From Pseudomonas sp. NCCP-436 (GTDB lineage Bacteria > Pseudomonadota > Gammaproteobacteria > Pseudomonadales > Pseudomonadaceae), in NCBI RefSeq assembly GCF_019656335.1, contig NZ_BPLZ01000001.1:124001-188000 (forward strand): 64,000 nucleotides of DNA. The letters are read 5' to 3'. The notes under the pieces were generated by a model that was given only the letters and a program-made list of their open reading frames with translations, did not search any database and was not told the DNA's origin. Positions 29,050-37,770 of this stretch are shown here, in pieces. The position numbers were made by a program, and so were the translations under genes. Each line of letters opens with the position of its first letter. The first letter of the stretch is position 1.

Positions 29050-29715
29050 TCAGTAGCGGAACAGGCGCCAGGCCATCAGCCGTGCGGCCAGCACGATGGT
29101 CTTGGCGATCAGGTAGTAGAGCACCGCCGCCAGGGCGAAGTACTCGAAGGTACGGAAGGTCTTCACGTTGTAGTCCTGGGTGACGCCGGTGAGGTCGTTG
29201 TTGAGACCGACGATGACACCCAGCGAGGTCATCAGCACGGCCCAGACCATCTGGTTGGACAGCGGGTGGAAAACGATGCGCAGCAGCTGCGGGACGATGA
29301 TCAGGCGGTAGGCCTGAAAGGCGCTCATGCCCAGCGAGCGGGCCGCCTTCATCTGCGTCTCCGGCACCGCCTTGAGGCCGCCGCGGAAGTTCTCCGCCAG
29401 GTAGCCGGCATTGTTGAAGGTGATCCCCGCCAGCAGTGCGACCCAGGAGCTGACGTGCAGGCCGAAGCTGCCGAGGCCGAAGTAGAGGATGTAGATCTGG
29501 AACAGCGAAGGCGTGTTGCGGGCGATGGAGACCCAGGTATTGGCGAAATGCCGCGGTACCGGGTTCTTCATCTGCCGCATCACCGTCAGCAGCAGGGCGA
29601 TCACGGTGCCCAGGAGCATCGACAGAGCTGCCGTCTCCAGGGTCACCCAGGCGCCGGCCAGCATGTCCGGCAGGGCTTTGAACGCTGAGCGCCAGTGGAA
29701 GGAATAGTCGAACAT
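29050..29715 (-). CDS. amino-acid ABC transporter permease 2
   Basis: HisQ/GlnP-type permease of 221 residues. The EAA loop is ETQMKAARSLGMSAFQAYRLI. It lies 3 bp after the aconitase-X gene and 12 bp before the other permease, so it is clearly in the same operon. Two different permeases suggest a heterodimeric membrane unit. Confidence 0.93.
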   Translation of the reverse strand: MFDYSFHWRSAFKALPDMLAGAWVTLETAALSMLLGTVIALLLTVMRQMKNPVPRHFANTWVSIARNTPSLFQIYILYFGLGSFGLHVSSWVALLAGITFNNAGYLAENFRGGLKAVPETQMKAARSLGMSAFQAYRLIIVPQLLRIVFHPLSNQMVWAVLMTSLGVIVGLNNDLTGVTQDYNVKTFRTFEYFALAAVLYYLIAKTIVLAARLMAWRLFRY

Positions 29716-29718
29716 CGG

Positions 29719-31485
29719 TCAGTGGATTCCTTGCGCTTGAGGTTGAGCCAACCAGGCCGGTGGAGTGCCCGGATGGCGTCCGCTGCAGGCGGCCTCGACA
29801 CAGGCGGCGAGATTGCCGAAGTGCACCTGGCGGCCGGCCAGGCCCGGAGCGTAGTGGGCGTACTTGCCCGAATTCGTCATCAGGTTGCGGGTGTTGGGCG
29901 GCACCACCGGCTCGCCGAGCATGCACCAGCAGGTGTCGGTGATCAGGGTCGCGCCGAACTGCTCCAGCGTGGCCACGTGGCCGGCGCGGGCGGCCTGCTC
30001 GTGCACGGCACGGCCGCAGGTCACCACCAGGGCGGTGTCCAGGTGACGTCGGCGCCCGGCACAGAGTGCGGCCAGGCGGGCCAGCTCGCCGAGCGAGGCA
30101 TGCGGATTGCCCAGTGCCACCAGGCCGACATCCGCCGAGTTGGCGCTGTTGAGCGCCTCCCAGCTGTCGCGCAGGTCGTCGGCGCCGACCCGCAGCCGGC
30201 GCTCCGGTGCATTTCCACCCAGCGCACTGGCAACGTCCGGCGCCTCCGGGGTGACTCCGGCGATATGGAACATCGGCACCGCCGAGGTGGTGGCGAAGGC
30301 GGCGCCGAAGGCCTTGAGGTCGTCGTTGCTCGGCGCGCAGCGTTCCAGCCCGGTGAGCACCGGGATGTTGCTGCCGGTGATCAGGCCGACGTGATAGCCG
30401 AGCAGCGGCCAGAAGCTGTCGTCCGGCTGTGGTGGCATCTCTACCTCGATCAGCAGGCTGGCGTGACGGCCCTCGTCCAGGTGGCTGCCGATGCGCGGCG
30501 CGCGGCCGCAGAGGGCGATGCAGATATCGAGGAAGTCCGGGTATTTGAGGGTGCGGGCGGCGAGCACGCTGTTGGCGTAGACCACCGCGTTGGACTCGGC
30601 CCAGACAATCTGCTCGCCTGCTGCCGGCGCGCTGTCCAGCAGGTAGGGCGCGCAGGTGAAGCTCATGCTCGCGCCCATGGCCATGTAGACGTCGCCCAGC
30701 GCGCTGGCCGGTTCGCCCAGTGCCGGGTCGATGCCCAGGGCACGCCACTGGCGCTGATCCACCGAAATGGCGTTGAGAGTGGTCGGTACACAGACCCGTG
30801 CGCCCCAGTCCAGCAACTGGCGGGCAAAGCGCAGACTGGCCGGGCCGGTATAGATGCAGCCGTCGATATGAGCCTGGCTCACGTCCAGCAGTTCTTCGGC
30901 ACCCAGCAGCTCGGCCATGGCCAACACCAGCTGCATGGCCACCTGCGCCGCCCGTCCCTGCTCGCCAGCCAGCAGCGCCTGGTCACGCGCACTCAGGCGC
31001 AGTCTGGGCGCTGGCGGGGCGTCTGCCGGCTGCCCGGCACTCTCGTCTGGCCGGCCTGCCGGCAATTGCAGGGCGTGGTCGTCGACGCGAACCGGCTGGC
31101 CGTCATGCCCGGCCAGCCGGGCGAATGCCGCCGGACCGATGCACAGCACCGGCAGCGTCCGGCCGAACACCTGCCTGGCCACTAGCGCGCCGAGACTGAG
31201 GATCGGGTCGGCCTCGGCCAGCACCAGCGCTGCCGGCGCCCGGTTGCCGAGGATCAGTTCCAGCAGCACGCTGCTGCCGGTGCATGAGCCTCGACCGCCG
31301 GGGATGGCCAGTACGCGGCCACTGACCGACTGACCGCTCAGTGGGTGGTGACGGTCGATTACCTTGCCACTGAGCGGATCGACCCCCCCCCAGAAGCTCA
31401 GGCCGACATCGGCATGCAGCAGCGGGCCCTGGCCGCTGCCGGTGACCAGGCCGCGACCGCAGATACGGGTTGTCGGCATCGTCAT
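29719..31485 (-). CDS. fused aconitase X (DUF126 + DUF521): predicted cis-3-hydroxy-L-proline dehydratase
   Basis: 588-residue fusion of the AcnX small domain (DUF126, about 1-140, with FWGGVDPLSGKVIDRHHPLSG and PGGRGSCTGSSVLLE) and the AcnX large domain (DUF521, about 180-570). The large domain carries HIDGCIYTG, GSNIPVLTGLERCAPSNDDL, DTCWCMLGE and the C-terminal TNSGKYAHYAPG. Bacterial AcnX proteins in hydroxyproline clusters dehydrate cis-3-hydroxy-L-proline to delta1-pyrroline-2-carboxylate using an Fe-S centre. That product would be reduced by the enzyme at 22390-23397. It sits between the binding protein and the permease genes of the transporter (19 bp and 3 bp gaps), so uptake and dehydration are coexpressed. 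Confidence 0.87.
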   Translation of the reverse strand: MTMPTTRICGRGLVTGSGQGPLLHADVGLSFWGGVDPLSGKVIDRHHPLSGQSVSGRVLAIPGGRGSCTGSSVLLELILGNRAPAALVLAEADPILSLGALVARQVFGRTLPVLCIGPAAFARLAGHDGQPVRVDDHALQLPAGRPDESAGQPADAPPAPRLRLSARDQALLAGEQGRAAQVAMQLVLAMAELLGAEELLDVSQAHIDGCIYTGPASLRFARQLLDWGARVCVPTTLNAISVDQRQWRALGIDPALGEPASALGDVYMAMGASMSFTCAPYLLDSAPAAGEQIVWAESNAVVYANSVLAARTLKYPDFLDICIALCGRAPRIGSHLDEGRHASLLIEVEMPPQPDDSFWPLLGYHVGLITGSNIPVLTGLERCAPSNDDLKAFGAAFATTSAVPMFHIAGVTPEAPDVASALGGNAPERRLRVGADDLRDSWEALNSANSADVGLVALGNPHASLGELARLAALCAGRRRHLDTALVVTCGRAVHEQAARAGHVATLEQFGATLITDTCWCMLGEPVVPPNTRNLMTNSGKYAHYAPGLAGRQVHFGNLAACVEAACSGRHPGTPPAWLAQPQAQGIH

Positions 31486-31504
31486 GTTCTCCGCCCGCCC
31501 GCGC

Positions 31505-32323
31505 TCAGTAGTAGACGTTGGGGATGGTCAGACTGGCCGGCCTGATCTCGTCGCCGACCCACTTCTGCCACAGCTCGTCATAGCGACCGCTACGTACCTG
31601 CTGGCTGACGAACAGGTTCAGGTAGTTGAGCAGGCCGTACTCGCTGCGCTTGGCGGCCAGCGACACATAGTCGACCACGTAGGGGGCGTCACCGGCGACC
31701 TTCAGACCCTTGTACTTGCCGGACTTGAGCGTGGCGGCAGCCACGGTGTTGGTCACCACGGTGGCGTCGATGTGGCCCTGGGCCACGGCCAGGATGGTGT
31801 CGTTTTGCGTCTGGTAGGCGCGGAAGCTGCCTTCGCCCCAGGCCTTCTGGTCCTTTTCCAGGGCGATGGCCTCGTAGGTGCCGCTGGTGTTGCCCAGCTT
31901 CTTGCCCCTGAGATCGGCGTAGCTGTCAATGCCGGCGTCTTCGCGGGTCAGCACGACCATCTGGAAGGCGAAGTAGGGGATGGTCATGCCTACGGTCTTG
32001 GCACGCTCCAGAGTGTCGGAGGTGGAGGCGACGATCACGTCGGCGCGGCCGGAAACCAGCGCCGGAATGCGATCCGGGAAGGGAGTCTCGACCACCTCAG
32101 GGGTGACGCCGAGTACCTTCGCCAGGTCGTTGCAGTAATCCACGTCGAAGCCGGTCGGCTGATTGTTGGCGTCGCGGAAACCCATGGGTGGGAAATCCAG
32201 GGTGACCGCACAGCGTAGTTTTCCGGACTCGATGATGTCGTCGAGCTTGTCGGCCTGGGCGTTGGCGGCCAGGGTGGAGATGATGACCGCGCTGAGAGCA
32301 AGGGCGAGCGTCTTTTGGAACAT
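31505..32323 (-). CDS. amino-acid ABC transporter substrate-binding protein (hydroxyproline)
   Basis: Periplasmic family 3 solute-binding protein, 272 residues from ATG 32323 (MFQKTLALALSAVIIS), with a signal peptide cleaved near ANAQA. Typical ligand-pocket segments: LDFPPMGFRDANNQPTGFDVD, ADVIVASTSDTLERAK and GKKLGNTSGTYEA. The frame is open to 32401 but GAGG sits 8 bp before ATG 32323. It is the first gene of the transport unit that also encodes AcnX, two permeases, the ATPase and the Ser/Cys racemase-like protein. Two GTATAC-type operators lie just upstream. Confidence 0.92.
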   Translation of the reverse strand: MFQKTLALALSAVIISTLAANAQADKLDDIIESGKLRCAVTLDFPPMGFRDANNQPTGFDVDYCNDLAKVLGVTPEVVETPFPDRIPALVSGRADVIVASTSDTLERAKTVGMTIPYFAFQMVVLTREDAGIDSYADLRGKKLGNTSGTYEAIALEKDQKAWGEGSFRAYQTQNDTILAVAQGHIDATVVTNTVAAATLKSGKYKGLKVAGDAPYVVDYVSLAAKRSEYGLLNYLNLFVSQQVRSGRYDELWQKWVGDEIRPASLTIPNVYY

Positions 32324-32362
32324 ATGCAGCCTCATGTGTCGTGGGGTGTGGCGGTTGAATTT

Positions 32363-32389
32363 TCGTATTACGGATTTCGTATACGATAT
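32363..32389. promoter_or_regulatory. tandem palindromic operators upstream of the transport unit
   Basis: TCGTATACGA (32377-32386) is a perfect 10-bp palindrome inside the broader ATTTCGTATACGATAT. A weaker copy, CGTA-T-TACG (64-72 of the 32300s), lies about 14 bp to the left. Both are 40-65 bp before the binding-protein start codon. The core matches the operator at 26382-26395, so one regulator, probably the GntR protein, should control both promoters. Confidence 0.62.
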
Positions 32390-32512
32390 CTTTAAAAGCA
32401 ATAGGCATGCCCGAATGCTCAGGCCATGGCGGAGGGCCGGTAGCTGGTGGATTTCCGGGGAAATGCCGTGAGGTAGTCGCTGGAATGGGGCGTCACCAGC
32501 GGTGACGCGGCG

Positions 32513-33301
32513 CTACCCGAGGAAGCGGGGCTGCGGCGAAAGGTAACAGGCGGCGCGTTCCCGGCAGGCCAGCCGGTAGTCGCTGGGCGACAGGCCGGTG
32601 AGCTGGCGGAACTGCCGGCTGAAGGCGCTGTGATCGGTGTAGCCGCAGTGCAGGGCGATCTCGGTGATCGGCATGTCACCCTGCAACAGCTGGCTGGCGG
32701 CATTGAGCCGGGCCCGGTGGATCATCTGCCGTGGGGTGAGCTGGAAGATCCGCTTGCACAGACGCTCGAGCTGCGCCACGGAAAGCCCGGTCAGCGCGGT
32801 CAGTTCAGCCAAACTGATGGGACGGCCGTAATGCTGACGAATGTAGTCGTCGACGGCGGCCAGCTTCTGGTAGGCCGGGTGGCTGTCCAGCGGCGCCTGC
32901 AGGTCGCAGGAGACGCCGGCCATGCCGATGACGCGGCCGTCATCGGCACGCAGGGCCAGTTTGTGGGTCAGGCACCAGCCCGGCAGGCGGCCCGGATAGA
33001 GGTGCGGCTCCAACTGTTCCTGCAGCTGGTCGCCGCTCTCCAGTACCTGGCGGTCCTGCGCGCTGTAGCGGGCGCCGAAGCGCGCTGGAAAGACTTCCTC
33101 GGCGGTGCGTCCGAGCAGCTCGGACTTGTCCCTGCAGCCGCAGCGGCTGGCCAGGGTCTGGTTGACCAGCACATAACGCGCCTGCGGATCCTTGATGAAG
33201 AACACCACCCCGGACATGGCATCGAGCAGTGGGGCGATGGCCTCCAGCTGCTGCACCAGGGTGGCGAGATCGGTCAGCGGGCGTGGGAGCAGATCGAGCA
33301 T
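32513..33301 (-). CDS. AraC-type regulator with N-terminal PAS domain (LhpR-like)
   Basis: Protein of about 262 residues. The N-terminal PAS-like sensor is at about 15-130 (VVFFIKDPQARYVLVNQ, AEEVFPARFG). The C-terminal AraC/XylS double HTH is at about 155-255 (SLAELTALTGLSVAQLERLCKRIF, then EIALHCGYTDHSAFSRQFRQLTGLSPSDYR). The start is uncertain: ATG 33301 or ATG 33343. It lies between the dehydrogenase genes and the transport unit. In P. aeruginosa an AraC protein, LhpR, in the same place activates hydroxyproline catabolism, so this is the likely activator. Confidence 0.87.
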   Translation of the reverse strand: MLDLLPRPLTDLATLVQQLEAIAPLLDAMSGVVFFIKDPQARYVLVNQTLASRCGCRDKSELLGRTAEEVFPARFGARYSAQDRQVLESGDQLQEQLEPHLYPGRLPGWCLTHKLALRADDGRVIGMAGVSCDLQAPLDSHPAYQKLAAVDDYIRQHYGRPISLAELTALTGLSVAQLERLCKRIFQLTPRQMIHRARLNAASQLLQGDMPITEIALHCGYTDHSAFSRQFRQLTGLSPSDYRLACRERAACYLSPQPRFLG

Positions 33302-33368
33302 GGGAGGCTTGGGCTGGTGGCAAAGGCCTGAGCATACGGCCAAGCCGAGCCGCCCGGGTAGTGCCGGA

Positions 33369-34616
33369 TCAGTCCGGGTGTGGCGCCAGCTGCAGCAGGG
33401 TTTCGATGCGCGCCGGGCTGAACGGTGGCCGCGGTGCCGGCGGCTGCCAGCCGAACAGCGTCTGGGCGGCGCCGCCGCAGGTACGGCCCTGGCAGGCGCC
33501 CATGCCGCAGCGGCTGGCCATCTTGGCCTGGCTCCAGCCCTGGTGGTCGCACACGGCCGACAGCGGCACGTCCTCGCAGCGGCAGATCAGGGTGTCCGGC
33601 CTGGCCAGCCCTTTCACCGCATCGCCCAGCACGAAGGCGCGGTTCAGCGCGTGGGCGAAGCCGTGCCAGCGCTGGCGCTGCGACCACAGGCGCTGCGCCG
33701 CGTTGCGCTCGCCCACTGCCGCGTGGCCGGCGATGGCGCCTTCCACCAGGGCCTTCTCGCTTCCCCCGAAGCCGGTGCTTTCGCCGGCGGCGTAGACCCC
33801 CGCCAGGGTGGTGGCCTGCCAGGCGTCGACGGCGATGGCGTCACGCTCGATGCGACAGCCCAGGGCCTGGCCCAGCTGCAGGTTGGGGATCAGCCCGAAG
33901 CCGCAGGCCAGGCGCTCGCAGGCGATCTCGCGAATCGTACCGCCGATGCTCACGCGCACCGCCTCCAGGCGACCGTCGCCGAGCGCCTCGAGCACATGGC
34001 TGCCGGCCCGGTAGCCCGGATGGAGCAGGCCGAAGGACTGCAGCAGCTTGTGTGGCCAGCGTGGCAGTTGGGCGGCAAAGCCGGCCACGGCCGACCAGGG
34101 GGCCTGCTCGAGGATGTTCAGCACCCTGGCGCCGTTGTCCTTGGCCGTGGCGGCGCTGGCCAGCAGCAGCGGGCCGCTGCCGGCGATGACGATGCGCTCG
34201 CCGGCCACCGGCATGCCGCCCTTGATCAGCGCCTGCAGGCCGCCGGCGCCGGTGACGCCGGGCAGCGTCCAGCCGGGGAAGGGCAGCAGCAGCTCGCGGG
34301 CGCCGGTGCAGAGGATCAGCCGGTCGTATTCGATGACCGTGCCGCGCTCGGCATCTTCCACCAATAGCGCCTTGGGGCCGGCCAGGGCCACCACACGGCT
34401 GCCCGGCAGGTGTTCGATGTTGGCCTGGGCCTGCAGGCGCTGGCGGTAGTCGCGGGCTAGCGGCGGCAGGTGCGCCTGCGGGCCGCCGCGCCAGATCTGC
34501 CCGCCGGCGGCGGGGTTGTCATCGAGCACGGCGATGCGCGCCCCACTGGCGGCGGCGGCCAGGGCCGCGGCCATGCCGGCGGGGCCGGCACCGATGATGA
34601 GGATGTCTACTTTCAT
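33369..34616 (-). CDS. lhpE: D-hydroxyproline dehydrogenase, NAD/FAD-binding alpha-type subunit
   Basis: 415-residue flavoprotein. The N-terminal FAD loop is IIGAGPAGMAAALAAA (6-21), the second dinucleotide loop is IAGSGPLLLASAA, and the C-terminus has a BFD-like [2Fe-2S] domain with four cysteines (ICRCEDVP and CGMGACQGRTCGG). It resembles the alpha subunits of multi-subunit opine, proline and hydroxyproline dehydrogenases. With the [2Fe-2S] protein and the DAO-type subunit it would oxidise cis-4-hydroxy-D-proline to delta1-pyrroline-4-hydroxy-2-carboxylate. It overlaps the [2Fe-2S] gene by 4 bp. Confidence 0.88.
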   Translation of the reverse strand: MKVDILIIGAGPAGMAAALAAAASGARIAVLDDNPAAGGQIWRGGPQAHLPPLARDYRQRLQAQANIEHLPGSRVVALAGPKALLVEDAERGTVIEYDRLILCTGARELLLPFPGWTLPGVTGAGGLQALIKGGMPVAGERIVIAGSGPLLLASAATAKDNGARVLNILEQAPWSAVAGFAAQLPRWPHKLLQSFGLLHPGYRAGSHVLEALGDGRLEAVRVSIGGTIREIACERLACGFGLIPNLQLGQALGCRIERDAIAVDAWQATTLAGVYAAGESTGFGGSEKALVEGAIAGHAAVGERNAAQRLWSQRQRWHGFAHALNRAFVLGDAVKGLARPDTLICRCEDVPLSAVCDHQGWSQAKMASRCGMGACQGRTCGGAAQTLFGWQPPAPRPPFSPARIETLLQLAPHPD

Positions 34617-34849
34617 GGCCGGCTCTCCACCTGCATGCCGTCACGGCAGAGGGTCTGGCAGGCCAGGCGGCGCTGGCCGTCGATGGTGATCCGGCACTCC
34701 TGGCAGACGCCCATGCCGCACACCGGCGCGCGGCGCTGGCCGCTGACCGAGGTACGGCTGGTGCCGTCGCCGCCGAGCATCAGTGCGGCGGCCACCGTGG
34801 TGCCTTCGGCCACCTTGAGCGGGCGGTCGTCGAGAATCAGTTCAGGCAT
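34613..34849 (-). CDS. lhpF: D-hydroxyproline dehydrogenase, small [2Fe-2S] subunit
   Basis: 78-residue ferredoxin-like protein ([18 protein letters not shown]) with the cysteine set VCGMGVCQECRITI and a fourth Cys in RRLACQTL. It belongs to the 2Fe-2S Fer2_4 family found between the two flavoprotein subunits of HcnABC-like dehydrogenases. ATG 34849 lies within the end of the preceding gene (8-bp overlap), and its stop overlaps the next start by 4 bp, so all three subunits are translationally coupled. The longer frame to 35080 is a shadow of the neighbour. Confidence 0.9.
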   Translation of the reverse strand: MPELILDDRPLKVAEGTTVAAALMLGGDGTSRTSVSGQRRAPVCGMGVCQECRITIDGQRRLACQTLCRDGMQVESRP

Positions 34850-35963
34850 GCGCGCGTACTCCGGCAAAGCGTTGCGGCAGATAGGGTTCCAGCGCCAGCG
34901 CCAGCGCCAGCGGCGCGGGCTCGTCGAACAGCTGGGCGATGAGCAGGTCGGCACTGCCCGGGGCGGTGGTGACGCCCAGGCCCTCATGGCCGACCGCCAG
35001 CCACAGGCCGGGGCGTTGCGGGTGCTCGCCGAGCAGCGGCAGGCCGTCCGGGCTGGCGGCGCGGAAGCCGGTCCAGGCACGGATGCCGTTGAGCCTGGCC
35101 AGGCCCGGCATGTAGTCGACGGCGCGCTGCAGCAGTCTGGCCAGCATCCAGGGTTCGACCTCGGGGTCAGTGGTGTTGAACTGGCGCGAGGCGCCGATGA
35201 ACAGCTGGCCGGTCGGCCGCGGCTGGATATTGGCGGCGGTGGATGGCCCGCTGGCGTTGTGCGCGCTGGTGACGTAGCCCAGCTCCACCAGGGTGTGGCT
35301 GATGCGTCCCGGGTAGCGGTCGGTGATCAGCAGGTGGCCCTTCTTCGGCTCCACCGGCAGTTCCGGGCACAGATCGGTGACATGGGTGCCGCCGGCCAGG
35401 ATGGTCGCCTGGGCGCTGAGCCAGGAACCGTCCTCGAGGCGCACGCGGGCACCGTTGATCTCGACCACGCGGGCCTGGCGCTGCTCGATCAGCGGGTGGT
35501 CGAGGAGCCAGCGGGCGGCGTTGGGCGCGTAGATGATGCCGTCGCCGTTCACCCGCAGGCCGCCGTGCAGGCCCTCGCACAGCTCTGGCTCGGCGGCGCG
35601 CAGGGCGGCGGCGCCGAGCAGTTCGCAGTCCATGCCGTGGTCGCGCATTACCTGGTACTTGGCTTCGGCCACCGCCATCTCCTCGGCGTTGGCGGCCAGC
35701 CACAGGGTGCCGTTCTGCCGGTAGGTGCAATTCTCCGGCATCTCCGGCGCCCATTCGCGCCAGCGCTGCACCGAGTACTGGCTAAGAGCGAGTTCCGCCG
35801 GGTTGTCGTCGAGCACGATCAGGTGGCCCATGCCGGCGGCCGTGGCGGCGCGCAGGCCGGCGTCCAGCACCAGCACGCGCTGGCCGCGCCTGGCCAGCTC
35901 GCGGGCGCAGGCGGCACCGACGATGCCGCCGCCGATGATGATGAAATCGGCGCCGTCCTTCAC
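34842..35963 (-). CDS. lhpB: D-hydroxyproline dehydrogenase, DAO-type FAD subunit
   Basis: D-amino-acid-oxidase fold protein of 373 residues from GTG 35963 ([19 protein letters not shown]), with the FAD loop GGGIVG. The C-terminal DAO pattern [18 protein letters not shown] and [17 protein letters not shown] is clear. This is the catalytic amine-oxidising subunit. The GTG overlaps the lhpA stop by 4 bp (GTGA), which fixes the start. The open frame to 36221 runs into lhpA and is ignored. Confidence 0.9.
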   Translation of the reverse strand: MKDGADFIIIGGGIVGAACARELARRGQRVLVLDAGLRAATAAGMGHLIVLDDNPAELALSQYSVQRWREWAPEMPENCTYRQNGTLWLAANAEEMAVAEAKYQVMRDHGMDCELLGAAALRAAEPELCEGLHGGLRVNGDGIIYAPNAARWLLDHPLIEQRQARVVEINGARVRLEDGSWLSAQATILAGGTHVTDLCPELPVEPKKGHLLITDRYPGRISHTLVELGYVTSAHNASGPSTAANIQPRPTGQLFIGASRQFNTTDPEVEPWMLARLLQRAVDYMPGLARLNGIRAWTGFRAASPDGLPLLGEHPQRPGLWLAVGHEGLGVTTAPGSADLLIAQLFDEPAPLALALALEPYLPQRFAGVRAHA

Positions 35964-36895
35964 AGGCGGATGCCCCAGGCGAAGGGATCGTCCGCCTCGA
36001 TCAGCAGGGTGGCCTCGGCGCTGATGTGGGCGCGGCCGCGAATGGTCGGCACGATGCGGCCGTTCTCGGCGCTTTCGTAGCTGCCCTCGAACTGGCTGCC
36101 GATCACGCTGGCCTGGCGCCACAGCTGGCCCGGCTGCAGCTTGCCGTCGGCGGCCAGGCAGGCCAGCTTGGCGCTGGTGCCGGTGCCGCAGGGCGAGCGG
36201 TCGTAGGCCTTGCCGGGGCACAGCACGAAGTTGCGGCTGTCGGCCTGGTCGTCGTCGGCGAACAGCTCGATATGGTCGATCAGGCCGCCGTCCTCACCGC
36301 GGATGCCCTGGTTTTCCAGGGCCTGCTGCACGGCCACCGAGTAGGCGGTCAGGGCTTCCAGGTTGTCGCCGGCCACGCGCTGGCCGTGGTCGCTGATCAG
36401 GAAGAACCAGTTGCCGCCCCAGGCGATGTCGCCCGTGACACTGCCGTAAGCCGGCACGTCGAGGGTCACTGCCTTGCGGTAGCGGTAGGCCGGCACGTTG
36501 CGCACGCTCACCGAGCGGTCTTCATGCAGGGTCGCCTCGACGGTGCCGACGGGCGTCTCGATCCTGTGCACGCCCGGGCCGATCTTGCCCAGGTGCGCCA
36601 GGGAGACCACCAGGCCGATGGTGCCGTGGCCGCACATGCCGAGGTAGCCGGTGTTGTTGAAGAAGATGACTCCGGCACAGGCGCCGGGGTCGACCGGCTC
36701 GCACAGCAGGGCGCCGACCAGCACGTCGCTGCCGCGCGGTTCCAGCACGCTGGCGGCGCGCCACTGGTCGAAACTCTCGGCGAGCAGCTGGCGGCGTTCG
36801 GCCATGCTGCCCTTGCCGAGATCCGGAAAACCCTCGAACACCAGGCGTGTGGGCTCGCCGCCGGTGTGTGAATCAAGCACGCGGATACGCTGCAT
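35960..36895 (-). CDS. lhpA: 4-hydroxyproline 2-epimerase
   Basis: Proline racemase superfamily enzyme of 311 residues that converts trans-4-hydroxy-L-proline to cis-4-hydroxy-D-proline without cofactor. Both catalytic cysteines are present: MCGHGTIG at about residue 88, and [13 protein letters not shown] at about 233. The conserved N-terminus is [16 protein letters not shown]. This Cys/Cys pair separates it from the Ser/Cys paralogue at 26568-27605. ATG 36895 has GGAGG upstream. First gene of the lhpABFE-type unit; overlaps lhpB by 4 bp. Confidence 0.94.
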   Translation of the reverse strand: MQRIRVLDSHTGGEPTRLVFEGFPDLGKGSMAERRQLLAESFDQWRAASVLEPRGSDVLVGALLCEPVDPGACAGVIFFNNTGYLGMCGHGTIGLVVSLAHLGKIGPGVHRIETPVGTVEATLHEDRSVSVRNVPAYRYRKAVTLDVPAYGSVTGDIAWGGNWFFLISDHGQRVAGDNLEALTAYSVAVQQALENQGIRGEDGGLIDHIELFADDDQADSRNFVLCPGKAYDRSPCGTGTSAKLACLAADGKLQPGQLWRQASVIGSQFEGSYESAENGRIVPTIRGRAHISAEATLLIEADDPFAWGIRL

Positions 36896-36999
36896 CGGAC
36901 TGCCTCCGGGATGATGGGATGGCGTCAAGGGTGACGCTGACGAGGCCCGGCAGGCTTGAGGATTTTCCTCTGCCGTGATGACGAAATCAGCACAGTAGT

Positions 37000-37017
37000 G
37001 GCGCCCGTCGGGGCGCC
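37000..37017 (-). terminator. hairpin after the GntR gene
   Basis: GGCGCCC-GTCG-GGGCGCC, a 7-bp GC stem with a 4-base loop, begins 2 bp after the GntR stop codon on the minus strand. There is no U-tract, so termination would be weak; it may separate gntR from lhpA transcription. Confidence 0.5.
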
Positions 37018-37019
37018 CT

Positions 37020-37691
37020 TCAGAGTCGGTTGGGCAGGTGTGCGTAGAGTGTTTGGCAGACGCCGTTGATGTGCGTCTCGATCAGCTCCGCGGCACGCTC
37101 GGCATCTGCGGCACGGCAGGCGGCAATGATCTCTCGGTGCTCCTGGTCGGCGCGTGCCTTGCCCTCGGACAGGCTCATCTGCATGCGCAGGTAACGCTCC
37201 AGCTTGTCGTGGATCGAACGGATCAGGCCGACCAGAAACGGCCGCTTCGCCGGCTCGTAGAGACAGGCGTGCAGCTGCCAGTTGAGTTCGGCCCAGCGGC
37301 CGACATCCTCCTCGCCGAGGAAGGCCTCGCAGATGCGTTCGGCGCTGGCGAAGGTCGTCTCGTCCATGTTCGGAACCGCCAGGCGGATGGCCTGGACTTC
37401 CAGCAGCACCCGCACCTCGAACATCTGCGCCAGCTCCGGCTCGGAGATGCGTGTCACCACCGCACCGCGGTTGCGCTGGAACATCACCAGCCCTTCGGCC
37501 TCGAGACGCTTGAGAGCTTCGCGCACGGGGATCTTGCTGACGTTGAACAGCCGGGCGATGTCGTCCTGGCGGATCGGCTCGTCCTCAGCGAACTGGCCGG
37601 ACACTATGGCGTCGCGCAGATGCCTGGCGATGATCTCCGAAGCGGTCGGCGTGAGGCCCAGGTTGGGGGCATTGAAGCGCGGGAGAGACAC
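37020..37691 (-). CDS. GntR family regulator (FCD subfamily) of the hydroxyproline island
   Basis: 223-residue regulator. Winged HTH at about 15-80 ([18 protein letters not shown], then [26 protein letters not shown]) and an all-helical FCD ligand domain at about 90-215 with the metal-binding acidic/His residues ([20 protein letters not shown]). FCD GntR proteins commonly bind GTATAC-type palindromes; copies are found before lhpC and before the transporter genes. A looser repeat GTATA-TCT-TATAC (37721-37733) lies 30 bp before its own start. It is therefore a likely repressor of both units, released by a pathway intermediate. Confidence 0.9.
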   Translation of the reverse strand: MSLPRFNAPNLGLTPTASEIIARHLRDAIVSGQFAEDEPIRQDDIARLFNVSKIPVREALKRLEAEGLVMFQRNRGAVVTRISEPELAQMFEVRVLLEVQAIRLAVPNMDETTFASAERICEAFLGEEDVGRWAELNWQLHACLYEPAKRPFLVGLIRSIHDKLERYLRMQMSLSEGKARADQEHREIIAACRAADAERAAELIETHINGVCQTLYAHLPNRL

Positions 37692-37720
37692 TGTCGGGTT
37701 CCACCTGTCTGAAGTTGACG

Positions 37721-37733
37721 GTATATCTTATAC
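37721..37733. promoter_or_regulatory. possible GntR self-operator
   Basis: GTATA-TCT-TATAC, a 5-bp inverted repeat with 3-base spacer, lies 30 bp upstream of the GntR start codon. Spacing differs from the two other operators, so binding by the same protein is uncertain. Confidence 0.35.
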
Positions 37734-37770
37734 GTTTGCCCAGGGTGCGGCAGCTGGCGGTTCTGCCGAA

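Noticed and set aside
28391..30748. 785-codon minus-strand open frame
   Set aside because: It runs in a different frame across the AcnX protein and both permeases, is rich in Arg, Pro and Gly, and shows no domain.
22390..37691. Classifying the island as a mobile genetic element
   Set aside because: No integrase, transposase, tRNA or flanking direct repeat was seen; only gene order suggests insertion.
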